The position numbers and the translations under genes were made by a program. DNA of 64,000 nucleotides. It comes from Ancrocorticia sp052089425. Lineage in GTDB: Bacteria > Actinomycetota > Actinomycetes > Actinomycetales > Actinomycetaceae. Under the pieces are notes generated by a model. That model saw only the letters and a list, made by a program, of their open reading frames with translations. It ran no database searches and was not told the origin of the DNA. Shown piece after piece: positions 1 to 8,059 of the stretch. The DNA is taken from the NCBI RefSeq assembly GCF_052089425.1, contig NZ_JBQCZW010000007.1:1-64000 (forward strand). The letters run 5' to 3'. Position 1 is the first letter of the stretch, and every line of letters starts with the position of its first letter.

Positions 1-98
1 CAGGAGGATCATTCGCCACATGGATCAACGAGCACCATAGCGATGATGCATTCGACCGCGAGATCGTTTCTCGGGTGAATGAGTGGTTTGAGCACTAG
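1..98 (+). CDS. C-terminal end of an unidentified protein (5' part outside window)
   Basis: A plus-strand frame is open from the window edge (first full codon at base 3) to a TAG at 96-98, giving 31 residues ending in VNEWFEH. The tail is rich in His, Asp and Glu, with a final amphipathic helix (DREIVSRVNEWFEH). It resembles the last helix of many alpha/beta hydrolases, but that is only an impression from a very short piece. It converges with the HNH gene and the two stop regions overlap by four bases (CTAG), as expected for a real, tightly packed gene end. Nothing firm can be said about function. Confidence 0.5.
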   Translation, partial: GGSFATWINEHHSDDAFDREIVSRVNEWFEH

Positions 99-1837
99 TT
101 CCGTCTGTTGAGGTTGGGTGTGATGGGTGGGGCTGTGGAGTGGTAGTGGTGTCCGGTTGGTGTGGTGATGATCCGGTCCGAGGACCGGCTCTCGGCGGGT
201 GGCCGGCCGCGATCACCGCTGCCAGCACGAGAGCCGTTGCCAGCGCTGGGGTCTGTTCCCGGTTGGTGGTTCCAGCCTGGGTATTCTTTGGTGTAGTTGC
301 ACCGTGCGCATAGACCAGTCCCGTTGGTCAGGGTGGTGTGGCCTCCTGAAGCGAAGGGGTGGGTGTGGTCCATGTGGGCGATGGGGGCGTTACACCACGG
401 GGTCCGGCACTGCGAATCCCGCACAAGCAACGCACGGCGCAGGGCACCATGGAAGGCACGTTGGCGGGTGTCGATGGCTGTGATGTCGCCGGTGATCGGA
501 TCAGTCACAACCCGGCGCAGGAACACCCGTGACCGGCGAGTCTGTGGATCATCGTGGGCCGGGTTGAGCATGTCGCGTGCCAGCGGGGCGGGGATGGGGC
601 CGAGTCCGGCAATCCACGCAGCAGTGTGTGCCGGATCAGCACGCCGCCCATCATCATCAACCACAGGGAACACCGCATCGGCGGCAAACTCAGGCACAGC
701 ATCAGGGCAAGGTTCGTTGGTGCTGGCAGAATCGTCAGTGCTGGTGTAGCTGGTAGCGCCGGGCATGCTGGTGATGCCGAATACGCTGGTGTCGGTCATG
801 ATGATCTGGAGTTCGATGGGGATGGCGTCGGGGGTGGCTTGTCCTGTGAGGCGTTGGACGAGAAGGTCGGCTTCGATCTGGGTACCGGAGCGTTCTTCTT
901 GTTGGAGCTGGTCCCCATCAGCCCATCCAGTGTTTTTTGTGGTTGCTGCCGCATCCAACAAGGCTTTCTTACACGCGAAGGCCTGACCCATCGGCAGGAG
1001 AGCAGTCAGGTAGGCCATCGCATCCGGGGCAGGCCTGACTGTCACTGACCGCCGGCTCTTGGCGATCTTGTGGCGTTTGACTTGCGCGGCCGGATCAATC
1101 TGATTCGCTAACGCCCGGACTTCACCGGTGATCCTTTTAGTGCCGGCTTTGCCATAGCGGCTGGCCATGCGTGTATCGATCGCGGCGATAGCGGGTGGAT
1201 CTAATGCGGTGACTTCGTCGGTGATTTTCTGGGCCGTGAATTCTGCGAGACGCCCATCGGTTAACGCGGCCAACGCGTTGGGCATGGTGGTGGTGAGTGT
1301 GTGGGCCATACGTACCGCGCGGGAGCCTGCTTGTGGGGACTCACGGCGTGCTAACGCGATTTCGGAGCCGACACCCAGGCCGCGTTTCTCGATCGGAACA
1401 CCCGCTTCACGCTCACTGATCCCGCGATGGTGAAGAAACATGGCGGTTTCGCGTGCCTGTGCCGCGGCGGCCGCTGATTTGATGTCTTCCAACACCGAGA
1501 CCCGAGAAATACACGCCGCCTCACTTGCCCCTGTGGGGGCGTTGCGGAGAATGTCACGGATGACCATCAACGACGAGAGTCCGGATTCGTCACCGGATTC
1601 GAGCAAGGTAGTCAGATTGGCTTGCGCTTCGGCAAGCATCAACCCAGTAAAATCCTCCTCCCACTGCTGATCGGGCAAGCCCGGGATATCCGTGGGGAAA
1701 CTATCAGGGTCAAGGCCCAGGCGTTCCATCGCCTCAGCACCGAAGACAAGCTCATCAAAACACAGGTCAGCCTCAGACGGCACATAGGGCACATCACTCA
1801 CGGCGGCACTGGCGCGTGTATCGAATGTGATACTCAT
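95..1837 (-). CDS. HNH endonuclease-domain protein, DUF222/13E12 repeat family
   Basis: A 580-residue protein. The long helical N-terminal and middle region is typical of the actinobacterial DUF222/13E12 family. A zinc-type HNH nuclease module lies at about residues 477-523: CRTPWC, then MDHTHPF with the central Asp-His, then GLCARCN. The tail after it is Gly/Ser/Arg-rich and probably disordered. I chose the ATG at 1837 because AGGAGG lies 7 bases upstream; an in-frame ATG 14 codons earlier lacks such a site. Family members are often multicopy in mycobacteria and of unknown role, and several there are reported as SOS-controlled. The promoter here carries a LexA-like box, which fits. The nuclease motif looks intact; the substrate is unknown. 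Confidence 0.85.
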   Translation of the reverse strand: MSITFDTRASAAVSDVPYVPSEADLCFDELVFGAEAMERLGLDPDSFPTDIPGLPDQQWEEDFTGLMLAEAQANLTTLLESGDESGLSSLMVIRDILRNAPTGASEAACISRVSVLEDIKSAAAAAQARETAMFLHHRGISEREAGVPIEKRGLGVGSEIALARRESPQAGSRAVRMAHTLTTTMPNALAALTDGRLAEFTAQKITDEVTALDPPAIAAIDTRMASRYGKAGTKRITGEVRALANQIDPAAQVKRHKIAKSRRSVTVRPAPDAMAYLTALLPMGQAFACKKALLDAAATTKNTGWADGDQLQQEERSGTQIEADLLVQRLTGQATPDAIPIELQIIMTDTSVFGITSMPGATSYTSTDDSASTNEPCPDAVPEFAADAVFPVVDDDGRRADPAHTAAWIAGLGPIPAPLARDMLNPAHDDPQTRRSRVFLRRVVTDPITGDITAIDTRQRAFHGALRRALLVRDSQCRTPWCNAPIAHMDHTHPFASGGHTTLTNGTGLCARCNYTKEYPGWNHQPGTDPSAGNGSRAGSGDRGRPPAESRSSDRIITTPTGHHYHSTAPPITPNLNRRN

Positions 1838-1959
1838 GAGCCACCCTCCTGCGGTGATAAGAGAATCCACTCCCCGCAAAGAGAAGGAACGCTGCCGATC
1901 ATGACCTGATGCGAGTGAACGAGGTACCCGGTGAGAGCCACCCTGTTCAACCTACCCAC

Positions 1960-1988
1960 ATTCTATCGAACGAACGTTCCCCAAACAA
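1960..1988 (-). promoter_or_regulatory. Sigma-70-like promoter of the HNH/13E12 gene
   Basis: Read on the minus strand, the region has TTGTTT (1983-1988) as -35, a spacer of exactly 17 bases, and TAGAAT (1960-1965) as -10. Transcription would start near 1953, leaving a leader of about 115 bases before the ATG at 1837. No competing promoter is obvious in the 200-base gap between the ATPase and HNH genes. Confidence 0.6.
1966..1981. promoter_or_regulatory. LexA-like SOS box inside the promoter spacer
   Basis: The plus-strand sequence TCGAACGAACGTTCCC matches the actinobacterial SOS consensus (CGAAC, four bases, GTTYG) at 13 of 14 positions. It fills the spacer of the minus-strand promoter, where bound repressor would exclude RNA polymerase. 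A second palindrome, GTTCGAAC, lies at 1991-1998 just upstream of the -35. LexA control of 13E12-family genes is established in mycobacteria; its use here is inference. Confidence 0.6.
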
Positions 1989-2037
1989 GAGTTCGAACAG
2001 GCCAATTTGTGCCGATTGTGAATGGAGGCTGGGGATC

Positions 2038-4812
2038 TCACCCATGGGAGCGCTTCATGACCTTCCGGACCTCCTCAACCCACAGCACGAGCGAAGATAG
2101 CGCCAACGCGACACCCCAGTGTGCAAGATCCAAGGATTCAGTGGCGAACGCCGCCTGAAGGAACGGGATCTCCACTACACAGATCTGGAGGAGCACGGCC
2201 AAGGCGATGGATCCCCACAACAGCTTGTTGCTTCCGATATCACGGAACGCGCTGAGCGTCGCGGATCTGGAGTTCAAGACAGCAAACAGATCACAGAGGA
2301 CGATCGTGGTAAACACGGCCGTTCGCATCGTGTCTAGATCATCGGTGCCTCCAGGAATCAGGCCGCCGGGAAGCCACAGGTCCATGGTGATGATGCTGAC
2401 GATCGCCATCGTGAAACCGGTGGTCATGATAGTCAGCCACATCTCCTTACCGATCACCTTGTCCTGCAGCGATCGCGGCCTATTCGCCATGACATCATCG
2501 ATCTCCGGATCTACGCCAACGGCCAGCGCTGGGCCGGTATCCGAGACCAAATTAATCCACAAGATTTGCGTTGCCAGAAGAGGCAGAGCAAGATGCACGC
2601 CGGCGGCGTCCGCGGCTTCGGTCAGGCCGATCACTCCCATGAGAACCACGCCGAAGAACAGCGTCAGGACCTCGCCCATGTTTGAGGCCAACAAATAGCG
2701 CAAGAACTTCTTGATGTTGTCAAAGATGACGCGACCCTCGCGTATCGCAGCCACGATCGTTGCAAAATTATCATCCGCGAGCACCATCTTTGCGGCATCC
2801 TTAGTTACCTCGGTGCCGGTGATCCCCATTGCGATGCCGATATCCGCTGATTTAAGCGCCGGGGCGTCGTTCACGCCATCGCCCGTCATCGCCACAATCT
2901 GTTCGTCCTCTTGCAGAGCATCCACGATCCGTAGCTTGTGCTCTGGTGCCACACGTGCGTACACGGATGTTGTACGGGCGATCTCGCGTAGCTCCTGCGA
3001 GGTTGCCTCTTCGATGTCATGACCAACCATGACGGGGGCATCCTGGCCAACGATTCCCAGATCCTGAGCAATCTTTCGCGCTGTTTCTGGGTGATCGCCT
3101 GTAATCATGACTACCCGGACGCCGGCCCGGTGTGCCTCTTCGATAGCTTCTGCCGCCTCAACCCGCGGCGGATCGATGATGCCAACAACACCCAGATACA
3201 CGAGGTCATGTTCCGCAGATTCGTCGAAATCCTCCGGGGCTGGCACACCCTCCGTTCGTACTGCCACCCCAAGTGTCCGGTATGCCTGAGAAGACAAAGA
3301 TTGGACGTTCTCAAGTATTGCGGCCCGCTGAGCGGCTTCCAGAGGAACGTTTTCGCCCGTAACCAACACCGTGGAGCAGCGGTCCAACAGAACGTCTGGC
3401 GCTCCTTTCGCGAGAATCATGACGTCGCCTTGCGCGTTGCGGTGCAAGGTGGACATCATCTTGCGTTCGGAGGAAAAAGGAACACCCGCCAGGCGTTCGG
3501 CGCGCTCGATCTGTTCGCCAAGTCCCGGTGCTTTTCCCATGGCCGTAAGGAACGAGGCATCCGTGGGATCTCCGGTGATCTCCCATCGGCCATCAACCCC
3601 CTTCAACTGCGCATCGTTCGCAAGTGCTCCTGCCTCCAGTAGCACGCGGCATTCGTCAATGATGTCCAGAGATCCACCGGCCGCCTCCAGCTGGCCTTCC
3701 GGTGCATATCCGACTCCGCTGAGGGTGGCGTGCCCAGATCCTGTGATGATCTCCTTGATAGTCATTTCGTTCTGGGTGAGTGTGCCCGTCTTGTCCGTGC
3801 AGATCACCGAAGCAGAACCGAGCGTTTCTGCTGAATGAAGCTTCTTCACCACTGCGTTTCGATCAGCCATGCGCCGCACGCCGAGAGCAAGAACCACAGA
3901 AAGAATGGCTGGCAGGCCCTCTGGGACCGCTGCAACGGCCAGAGACACGCCCAGTAAGAGAATGGTCACCCAATCACTGGCAGTTTCAGGAGTTTGGACG
4001 ATGGCAATCGCGATCATGATAATAAGAGCAATGGCGACGACGACGCGGCCGAGCATGCTACTCACACCATCGATCTCCTTTTGGAGCGGAGTGTCCTCTT
4101 CCTCAGTTTCGTCGAGCATCGTGGCAATGTTGCCCATTTCGGATTCCATGCCAGTACCCGTGACAATTGCCCGGCCGGCTCCTCCTGTCACAGCCGTACC
4201 ACGGAATACCATGTTGGTTCTGTCCCCGACAGCCACCTTGCCCGACAGCGCTTCCGGCGACTTGGTCACCGGTGTAGATTCGCCCGTGAGTGCAGCCTCG
4301 GCAACCCGCAGAGACGATGCTTTCACGATTCTGGCATCGGCTCCTACCTGATCGCCTTCACTGAGGATGAGGATATCCCCGGGTACCACATCCGAGGCAT
4401 TGATTTCGCAGTTCTGTCCCTCCCGAAGGACGAGGGACTGGGCCTGAGTCATATGGGCAAGCGCGGCTACTGCGTCCGCTGCCTTCGATTCCTCCACGAT
4501 TCCGATCACCACGTTGAAGACAACAACCGCGATGACCACGATTGCCTCCACGGGTGCGCCTTGAGCGCCTTCCAACGCCCACGCACCAACCGAAACAGCG
4601 GCAGCAATCAGCAAAAGGATAACAAGCGCATCGTTGAGCTGGTCAAGGATCCGGCGCCAGAGAGGCACCGGCGGCTTCCCCACGAGTTCATTGGGGCCAT
4701 ATTGTTCTAGGCGCGCAGCCGCCTCACTCACGCTCAAACCTATAAGTGGATCGACACCTAAGGATTCTGCAACTTCATCGGATTCGCGTATTGGCGCGTC
4801 AGCGTATGCCAT
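2038..4812 (-). CDS. Calcium-type P-type ATPase (P2 family cation pump)
   Basis: A full-length 924-residue P-type ATPase. In order it shows an N-terminal cation-ATPase domain, the actuator motif TGES (about 177-180), PEGLP in M4 (about 297-301), the phosphorylated Asp340 in DKTGTLT, and the hinge GDGVNDAPAL followed by M5-M10. PEGL in M4 together with INLVSDTGPALAVG in M6 indicates the Ca2+ (SERCA/PMCA-like) P2 group rather than a heavy-metal P1B pump. No CxxC metal-binding domain is present. It should sit in the cytoplasmic membrane and export Ca2+ (possibly Mn2+) at the cost of ATP. It is transcribed away from the fluoride operon from a shared 150-base gap. The start ATG has only a weak ribosome site. 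Confidence 0.88.
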   Translation of the reverse strand: MAYADAPIRESDEVAESLGVDPLIGLSVSEAAARLEQYGPNELVGKPPVPLWRRILDQLNDALVILLLIAAAVSVGAWALEGAQGAPVEAIVVIAVVVFNVVIGIVEESKAADAVAALAHMTQAQSLVLREGQNCEINASDVVPGDILILSEGDQVGADARIVKASSLRVAEAALTGESTPVTKSPEALSGKVAVGDRTNMVFRGTAVTGGAGRAIVTGTGMESEMGNIATMLDETEEEDTPLQKEIDGVSSMLGRVVVAIALIIMIAIAIVQTPETASDWVTILLLGVSLAVAAVPEGLPAILSVVLALGVRRMADRNAVVKKLHSAETLGSASVICTDKTGTLTQNEMTIKEIITGSGHATLSGVGYAPEGQLEAAGGSLDIIDECRVLLEAGALANDAQLKGVDGRWEITGDPTDASFLTAMGKAPGLGEQIERAERLAGVPFSSERKMMSTLHRNAQGDVMILAKGAPDVLLDRCSTVLVTGENVPLEAAQRAAILENVQSLSSQAYRTLGVAVRTEGVPAPEDFDESAEHDLVYLGVVGIIDPPRVEAAEAIEEAHRAGVRVVMITGDHPETARKIAQDLGIVGQDAPVMVGHDIEEATSQELREIARTTSVYARVAPEHKLRIVDALQEDEQIVAMTGDGVNDAPALKSADIGIAMGITGTEVTKDAAKMVLADDNFATIVAAIREGRVIFDNIKKFLRYLLASNMGEVLTLFFGVVLMGVIGLTEAADAAGVHLALPLLATQILWINLVSDTGPALAVGVDPEIDDVMANRPRSLQDKVIGKEMWLTIMTTGFTMAIVSIITMDLWLPGGLIPGGTDDLDTMRTAVFTTIVLCDLFAVLNSRSATLSAFRDIGSNKLLWGSIALAVLLQICVVEIPFLQAAFATESLDLAHWGVALALSSLVLWVEEVRKVMKRSHG

Positions 4813-4861
4813 GGTGGTTAAGCTACCATTTCAGCACTACACCTGCGGACGGCTGGAGCGC

Positions 4862-4867
4862 TATAGT
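4862..4867 (+). promoter_or_regulatory. -10 element of the fluoride-riboswitch operon
   Basis: TATAGT matches TATAAT at five of six positions. It ends five bases before the first base of the aptamer stem at 4872-4873, so the transcript would begin with the riboswitch. No convincing -35 is seen at 16-18 bases upstream. Confidence 0.45.
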
Positions 4868-4870
4868 TAA

Positions 4871-4920
4871 CGCAGGTGATGGATCCCGCCTTTAACCGCC
4901 ATTCGGCTGATGGTTCCTGC
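4871..4920 (+). promoter_or_regulatory. Fluoride riboswitch (crcB motif)
   Basis: The segment has the conserved crcB-motif blocks in order: GGTGATGG (4875-4882), CCCGCC (4885-4890), AACCGCC (4894-4900), and GGCTGATGG (4905-4913) followed by TTCCTGC. Outer helix P1 pairs GCAGG (4872-4876) with CCTGC (4916-4920). It precedes a usp-crcB-crcB operon, the usual target of this RNA. The downstream platform (4921-4962) has the hairpin GCGGGC (4929-4934)/GCCCGC (4943-4948) directly before the ribosome site AAAGGTGATC (4951-4960). There is no U-run, so translational control is more likely than termination. Motif identity is strong; the switching mechanism is inferred. Confidence 0.9.
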
Positions 4921-4962
4921 TTAGCTTTGCGGGCAGGACTGCGCCCGCGGAAAGGTGATCGA

Positions 4963-5514
4963 ATGCCTCACGTGCCCCCTCAACCGGCCACACACCGGCT
5001 CACCGATTTTCGCTCTCACCCCATTGTTGTGGGAATCGAACCGGAGATCCCCGAACTACTTCTTGAGACCGCGCGATCCTTCGCTCAGGCGACGGGCGCT
5101 ATCATCCACTTCGCCTACGTTGACCCCTCCCGCTACGTCGTGGAGGAGTTTGCCGCTGGGAGCGTTCGCCACGAGGCCCTCTCCCCCGATTCGCTCCAGA
5201 GCGACTGGCAAGATCTGGAATCAAAGTTCGAAGGCCAACTCCAGCAGATGCTTCCGGCAGATCCGCCCGATCCGAGCTGGGAATTTCACTACTTGGCAGG
5301 ACGGCCGGACCGCGCCCTCACTCATCTTGCCCGCGCCGTTGACGCCTCCACCATCGTGGTGGGCACCAGAGCGCCAGGTGCGCGCTCACGCCTTCGCCAG
5401 ATTCTCGAGGGTTCCGTGGCCTATCACCTCACCCAGCACCAGCACCGCCCGGTTCTCAGCGTGCCCCTATCCGTGGTGGATTGGAAGGAGACCCCAAGCG
5501 TATGGGATCGCTAA
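4963..5514 (+). CDS. Universal stress protein (UspA fold) in a fluoride operon
   Basis: A 183-residue single-domain Usp. The C-terminal part has the ATP-type phosphate-binding signature: a glycine loop at GTRAPG, then nine residues to a second Gly followed by SV (GARS...EGSV), then PVLSVP on the last strand. I chose the ATG at 4963 because AAAGGTGATC, an excellent Shine-Dalgarno, lies just upstream; in-frame ATGs further up fall inside the riboswitch. It is the first gene behind the fluoride riboswitch, and its last codons overlap crcB. Usp proteins bind nucleotides and act in stress survival. Placement here suggests a role in surviving fluoride, which inhibits enolase and phosphoryl-transfer enzymes; that is inference. 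Confidence 0.85.
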   Translation: MPHVPPQPATHRLTDFRSHPIVVGIEPEIPELLLETARSFAQATGAIIHFAYVDPSRYVVEEFAAGSVRHEALSPDSLQSDWQDLESKFEGQLQQMLPADPPDPSWEFHYLAGRPDRALTHLARAVDASTIVVGTRAPGARSRLRQILEGSVAYHLTQHQHRPVLSVPLSVVDWKETPSVWDR

Positions 5515-5930
5515 AGCGCAACTCCGGCATGCTCACTGGCGCACTGTGCGTGGGCGTTGGTGCCGCGATTGGCACACTTATCCGTGCATTCTTAGAAGAA
5601 TCTTTCCCGCACGCCGATGGGGCGTGGCCACTGGCCACGTTCGCGATTAACCTGATCGGCAGCGTGATCCTCGGCTTCCTTCTCACTGCACTTGCCAACT
5701 CTGGGCCTGATACGGGTTGGCGCCACACCCTTCGCCTCACGGCGGGCACCGGCGTGATCGGAGGATTCACCACCTACAGCACGTTCATCATCGAGGTACA
5801 CGAACTGGCACTCCCCCTTAGCCTTGCCTACGCAGGAACTAGCGTGATCACGGGAATCGCCTGCGCAGTAGCGGGCATTGCCCTAGCCAACGCCCTGATC
5901 CCACCCACCGGCAAGGAGCAGGCCCGATGA
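5502..5930 (+). CDS. crcB: Fluoride channel subunit CrcB/Fluc (first copy)
   Basis: A 142-residue protein with four predicted membrane helices. It carries the Fluc signatures: an early Gly-rich helix with a conserved Arg (GAAIGTLIRA), an Asn in helix 2 (FAINLIGS), and GGFTTYSTF in the helix-3 break that lines the F-/Na+ path. Fluc proteins are dual-topology dimers that let fluoride leave the cell. The start at 5502 overlaps the usp stop by 13 bases and sits behind GGAAGGAG; an ATG at 5529 is an alternative. The paired, slightly different second copy suggests a heterodimer, as in other Gram-positives with tandem crcB genes. Confidence 0.93.
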   Translation: MGSLKRNSGMLTGALCVGVGAAIGTLIRAFLEESFPHADGAWPLATFAINLIGSVILGFLLTALANSGPDTGWRHTLRLTAGTGVIGGFTTYSTFIIEVHELALPLSLAYAGTSVITGIACAVAGIALANALIPPTGKEQAR

Positions 5931-6289
5931 TTCTCCTGTTCACGGCTCTTGCCGGAGGCTTCGGTGGCGCCGCTCGCTTCATCGTGGATACGTTGGTTAA
6001 CCGCCGCAATCGGCTCTCCACACCCATGGGAACGCAGGTTATCAACATCACCGCGTGCCTCGGACTGGGGCTCCTCGCCGGGTATGTAGGTTCCCATGGG
6101 GGCGCGCTGTATGCGGTGGCGGGCACAGGATTTATGGGCGGATATTCCACGTTCTCCACAGCCTCGGTTGAGGCAGCACGCCTCATGATCGGTGGCAGAA
6201 TCACATCCGCAGCCATGCACGCCGTATCCATGATTCTTCTCAGCTACGCCGCCGCCATCCTGGGCATCGCGTTGGGTGGGGCGCTCTAG
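5927..6289 (+). CDS. crcB: Fluoride channel subunit CrcB/Fluc (second copy)
   Basis: A 120-residue, four-helix Fluc subunit starting in an ATGA overlap with the preceding crcB, so translational coupling is likely. Signatures are GGAARFIVD in helix 1, the Asn in VINITA, and GGYSTFSTA in helix 3. It is shorter and diverged from the first copy, fitting two inverted halves of one obligate heterodimer. The 3' end converges on the HAD phosphatase gene and the stop codons overlap by four bases, with no terminator hairpin and T-run between them. Confidence 0.93.
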   Translation: MILLFTALAGGFGGAARFIVDTLVNRRNRLSTPMGTQVINITACLGLGLLAGYVGSHGGALYAVAGTGFMGGYSTFSTASVEAARLMIGGRITSAAMHAVSMILLSYAAAILGIALGGAL

Positions 6290-7119
6290 AGCCCCAGCAG
6301 ATTTCTCAGCACAGTGATGACGCCTTGTTCGCTGTTTGACGGGGCGATGAATCGCGCCCCCTGAGCAAGGCCCTCAGCCGCGTTCGCCATGGCGAAGGAC
6401 ATTCCGGAGGCCTCAAGCATCTCCGCATCGTTGAAGTAATCACCGAAGCCCACGGTCTGCTCACGCGTCACTCCGAGTTCGCGTTGCAGGGCGCGAACCG
6501 CCGTTCCCTTGTTGGCCTCCGGATGCATGACATCAACCCAGTGCGGAGCCGAAACCACCACGGAACAGCCATCCAGCTGCCCCTCAAGATCGTGGTAAAG
6601 GCCAGCTCTGGCATCGCCAAATGTGTAGATGGCTACTTTGTTGACGTCGTCGTCGTAATCCAAAATCTCTTCTACGAGAGCCGAGCGGCGATAGTACTTG
6701 TGGACTTCGGCCCCGAATTGCGGTTCCGTTCTATCGAAGTAACCCATCTTCTTTCCGGCGATCACCACGGCAGCATCACTCGTAGAATTCCGGACCGCAT
6801 GAACGCTGCGCACCACAGCCTCCCGCGGAAGCGAACACGAGGAAACCTCCACCCCGTCACGCACCACGAACGCGCCATTCTCGCAAATGAACGGCATCCC
6901 ATCGCTGGCATCGTGGAACATGTGCTCCAGCCGGAAGTACTGACGGCCACTCGCCGGAGCAAACGCGATCCCTCGCGCCTTCATAACGTCAAGGAGCTCC
7001 CACAGTTCCTCTGGCACCTCCCCCGAATCGTCCAGAAGTGTTCCGTCCATATCCGCCACAATCAGCCGTGGATCGGCGTTCTTCACATACAGGGCAGGAT
7101 CGGTGGGCTTTAAGCTCAT
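6286..7119 (-). CDS. Cof-type HAD-superfamily phosphatase
   Basis: A 277-residue HAD hydrolase of the Cof (IIB cap) type. Motif I DMDGTLLD is near residues 22-29 and has both catalytic Asps. Motif II is PASGRQ, the cap follows, motif III is the conserved Lys in NKGTAV, and motif IV is GFGDYFND. Such enzymes dephosphorylate small phosphorylated metabolites in the cytosol; the substrate cannot be told. It is a clear paralog of the divergent gene starting at 7205. There is no Shine-Dalgarno before ATG 7119, but TAAACT lies six bases upstream, so the mRNA may be leaderless. Confidence 0.85.
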   Translation of the reverse strand: MSLKPTDPALYVKNADPRLIVADMDGTLLDDSGEVPEELWELLDVMKARGIAFAPASGRQYFRLEHMFHDASDGMPFICENGAFVVRDGVEVSSCSLPREAVVRSVHAVRNSTSDAAVVIAGKKMGYFDRTEPQFGAEVHKYYRRSALVEEILDYDDDVNKVAIYTFGDARAGLYHDLEGQLDGCSVVVSAPHWVDVMHPEANKGTAVRALQRELGVTREQTVGFGDYFNDAEMLEASGMSFAMANAAEGLAQGARFIAPSNSEQGVITVLRNLLGL

Positions 7120-7204
7120 ACTGGCAGTTTACAACGGAGCCCGGCGCTGACCGCTAACATGGAGGGTGCCGCCACTGCGGAACACACGTCTACAAGGGGA
7201 ATCC

Positions 7205-8047
7205 ATGCTTGCCACGCCCACCGATCCGCGCGAATACTCACACTTGGAGGGAATCAAGCTGGTTGCATCCGATATGGATAACACGCTCGTGGGCTCAAGC
7301 GGTGAGCTTCCCGATGCTATCTGGGAAACGATCCGCGCACTGCGCGAACGCGGAATCCTCTTCGTTCCGGCCAGCGGACGCCAAGTCACCACGTTGGCTG
7401 AGATGTTCGAACCCGTGGCCGCGGGAATGCCACTCATCAGCGCCAATGGAGGCCTGCTGGCCCGCGACGGGCAGATTCTGTATTCGGTGCGGGTTCATCC
7501 CGACATTGTGCGGGAAGTTGTCCATATCATCCGGGATCTGGCTCATCAGGGAGTGGATCTGGGCATCCTGCTGATCGGAGAGAAGGCCTCCTACACCGAA
7601 CGCACGGACCAGCGGTTCGTGACCGAAGTTCAGCGATACTTCCATCAGCTCGAAGTACTCGAGGACATTCTGGACGCGGAGGATGAGATCGTGAAGCTAG
7701 CGATCTATTCCTTTGACGGCTTGGATCAAGTGATGCCGCGAATCCAGCACTACGATGGCACGCATTCCCTCATCTTCTCCGCTGACGATTGGGTAGATAT
7801 TCAGGGCCAGAACGTGGACAAGGGCGTGGCGCTGGAGGAGCTCCAGAAGATTCTGGGCATCTCGCGCGATGAAACCGTGGTATTCGGCGATTACCTCAAC
7901 GATACCGAGCTCATGCACGCCGGCACGCATTCCTTCGCCGTAGCCAACGCTCACCCGGACATCATCAAGGCCGCCCGCTACGTGGCGCCCAGTTGCGAAG
8001 ATCAGGGCGTTATCAGCGTTCTCCAACAGATTGTGGCCGCACGGTAG
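7205..8047 (+). CDS. Cof-type HAD-superfamily phosphatase (paralog)
   Basis: A 280-residue protein aligning along its full length with the neighbouring divergent HAD enzyme. Motif I is DMDNTLVG, motif II PASGRQ, motif III VDKGVAL, and motif IV FGDYLNDTE; all catalytic residues are present. The ATG at 7205 is preceded by AAGGGGA; an earlier in-frame ATG has no ribosome site. Both genes share one 85-base divergent promoter gap, as expected from an inverted local duplication. It is followed after 12 bases by a dehydrogenase gene and is probably cotranscribed with it. Confidence 0.85.
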   Translation: MLATPTDPREYSHLEGIKLVASDMDNTLVGSSGELPDAIWETIRALRERGILFVPASGRQVTTLAEMFEPVAAGMPLISANGGLLARDGQILYSVRVHPDIVREVVHIIRDLAHQGVDLGILLIGEKASYTERTDQRFVTEVQRYFHQLEVLEDILDAEDEIVKLAIYSFDGLDQVMPRIQHYDGTHSLIFSADDWVDIQGQNVDKGVALEELQKILGISRDETVVFGDYLNDTELMHAGTHSFAVANAHPDIIKAARYVAPSCEDQGVISVLQQIVAAR

Positions 8048-8059
8048 TAGGCTCGGAGT

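Noticed and set aside
6270..6300. GC-rich near-palindrome between crcB and the HAD gene as a terminator
   Set aside because: The stem is interrupted, lies over both stop codons and has no T-run; it is probably a by-product of overlapping stops.
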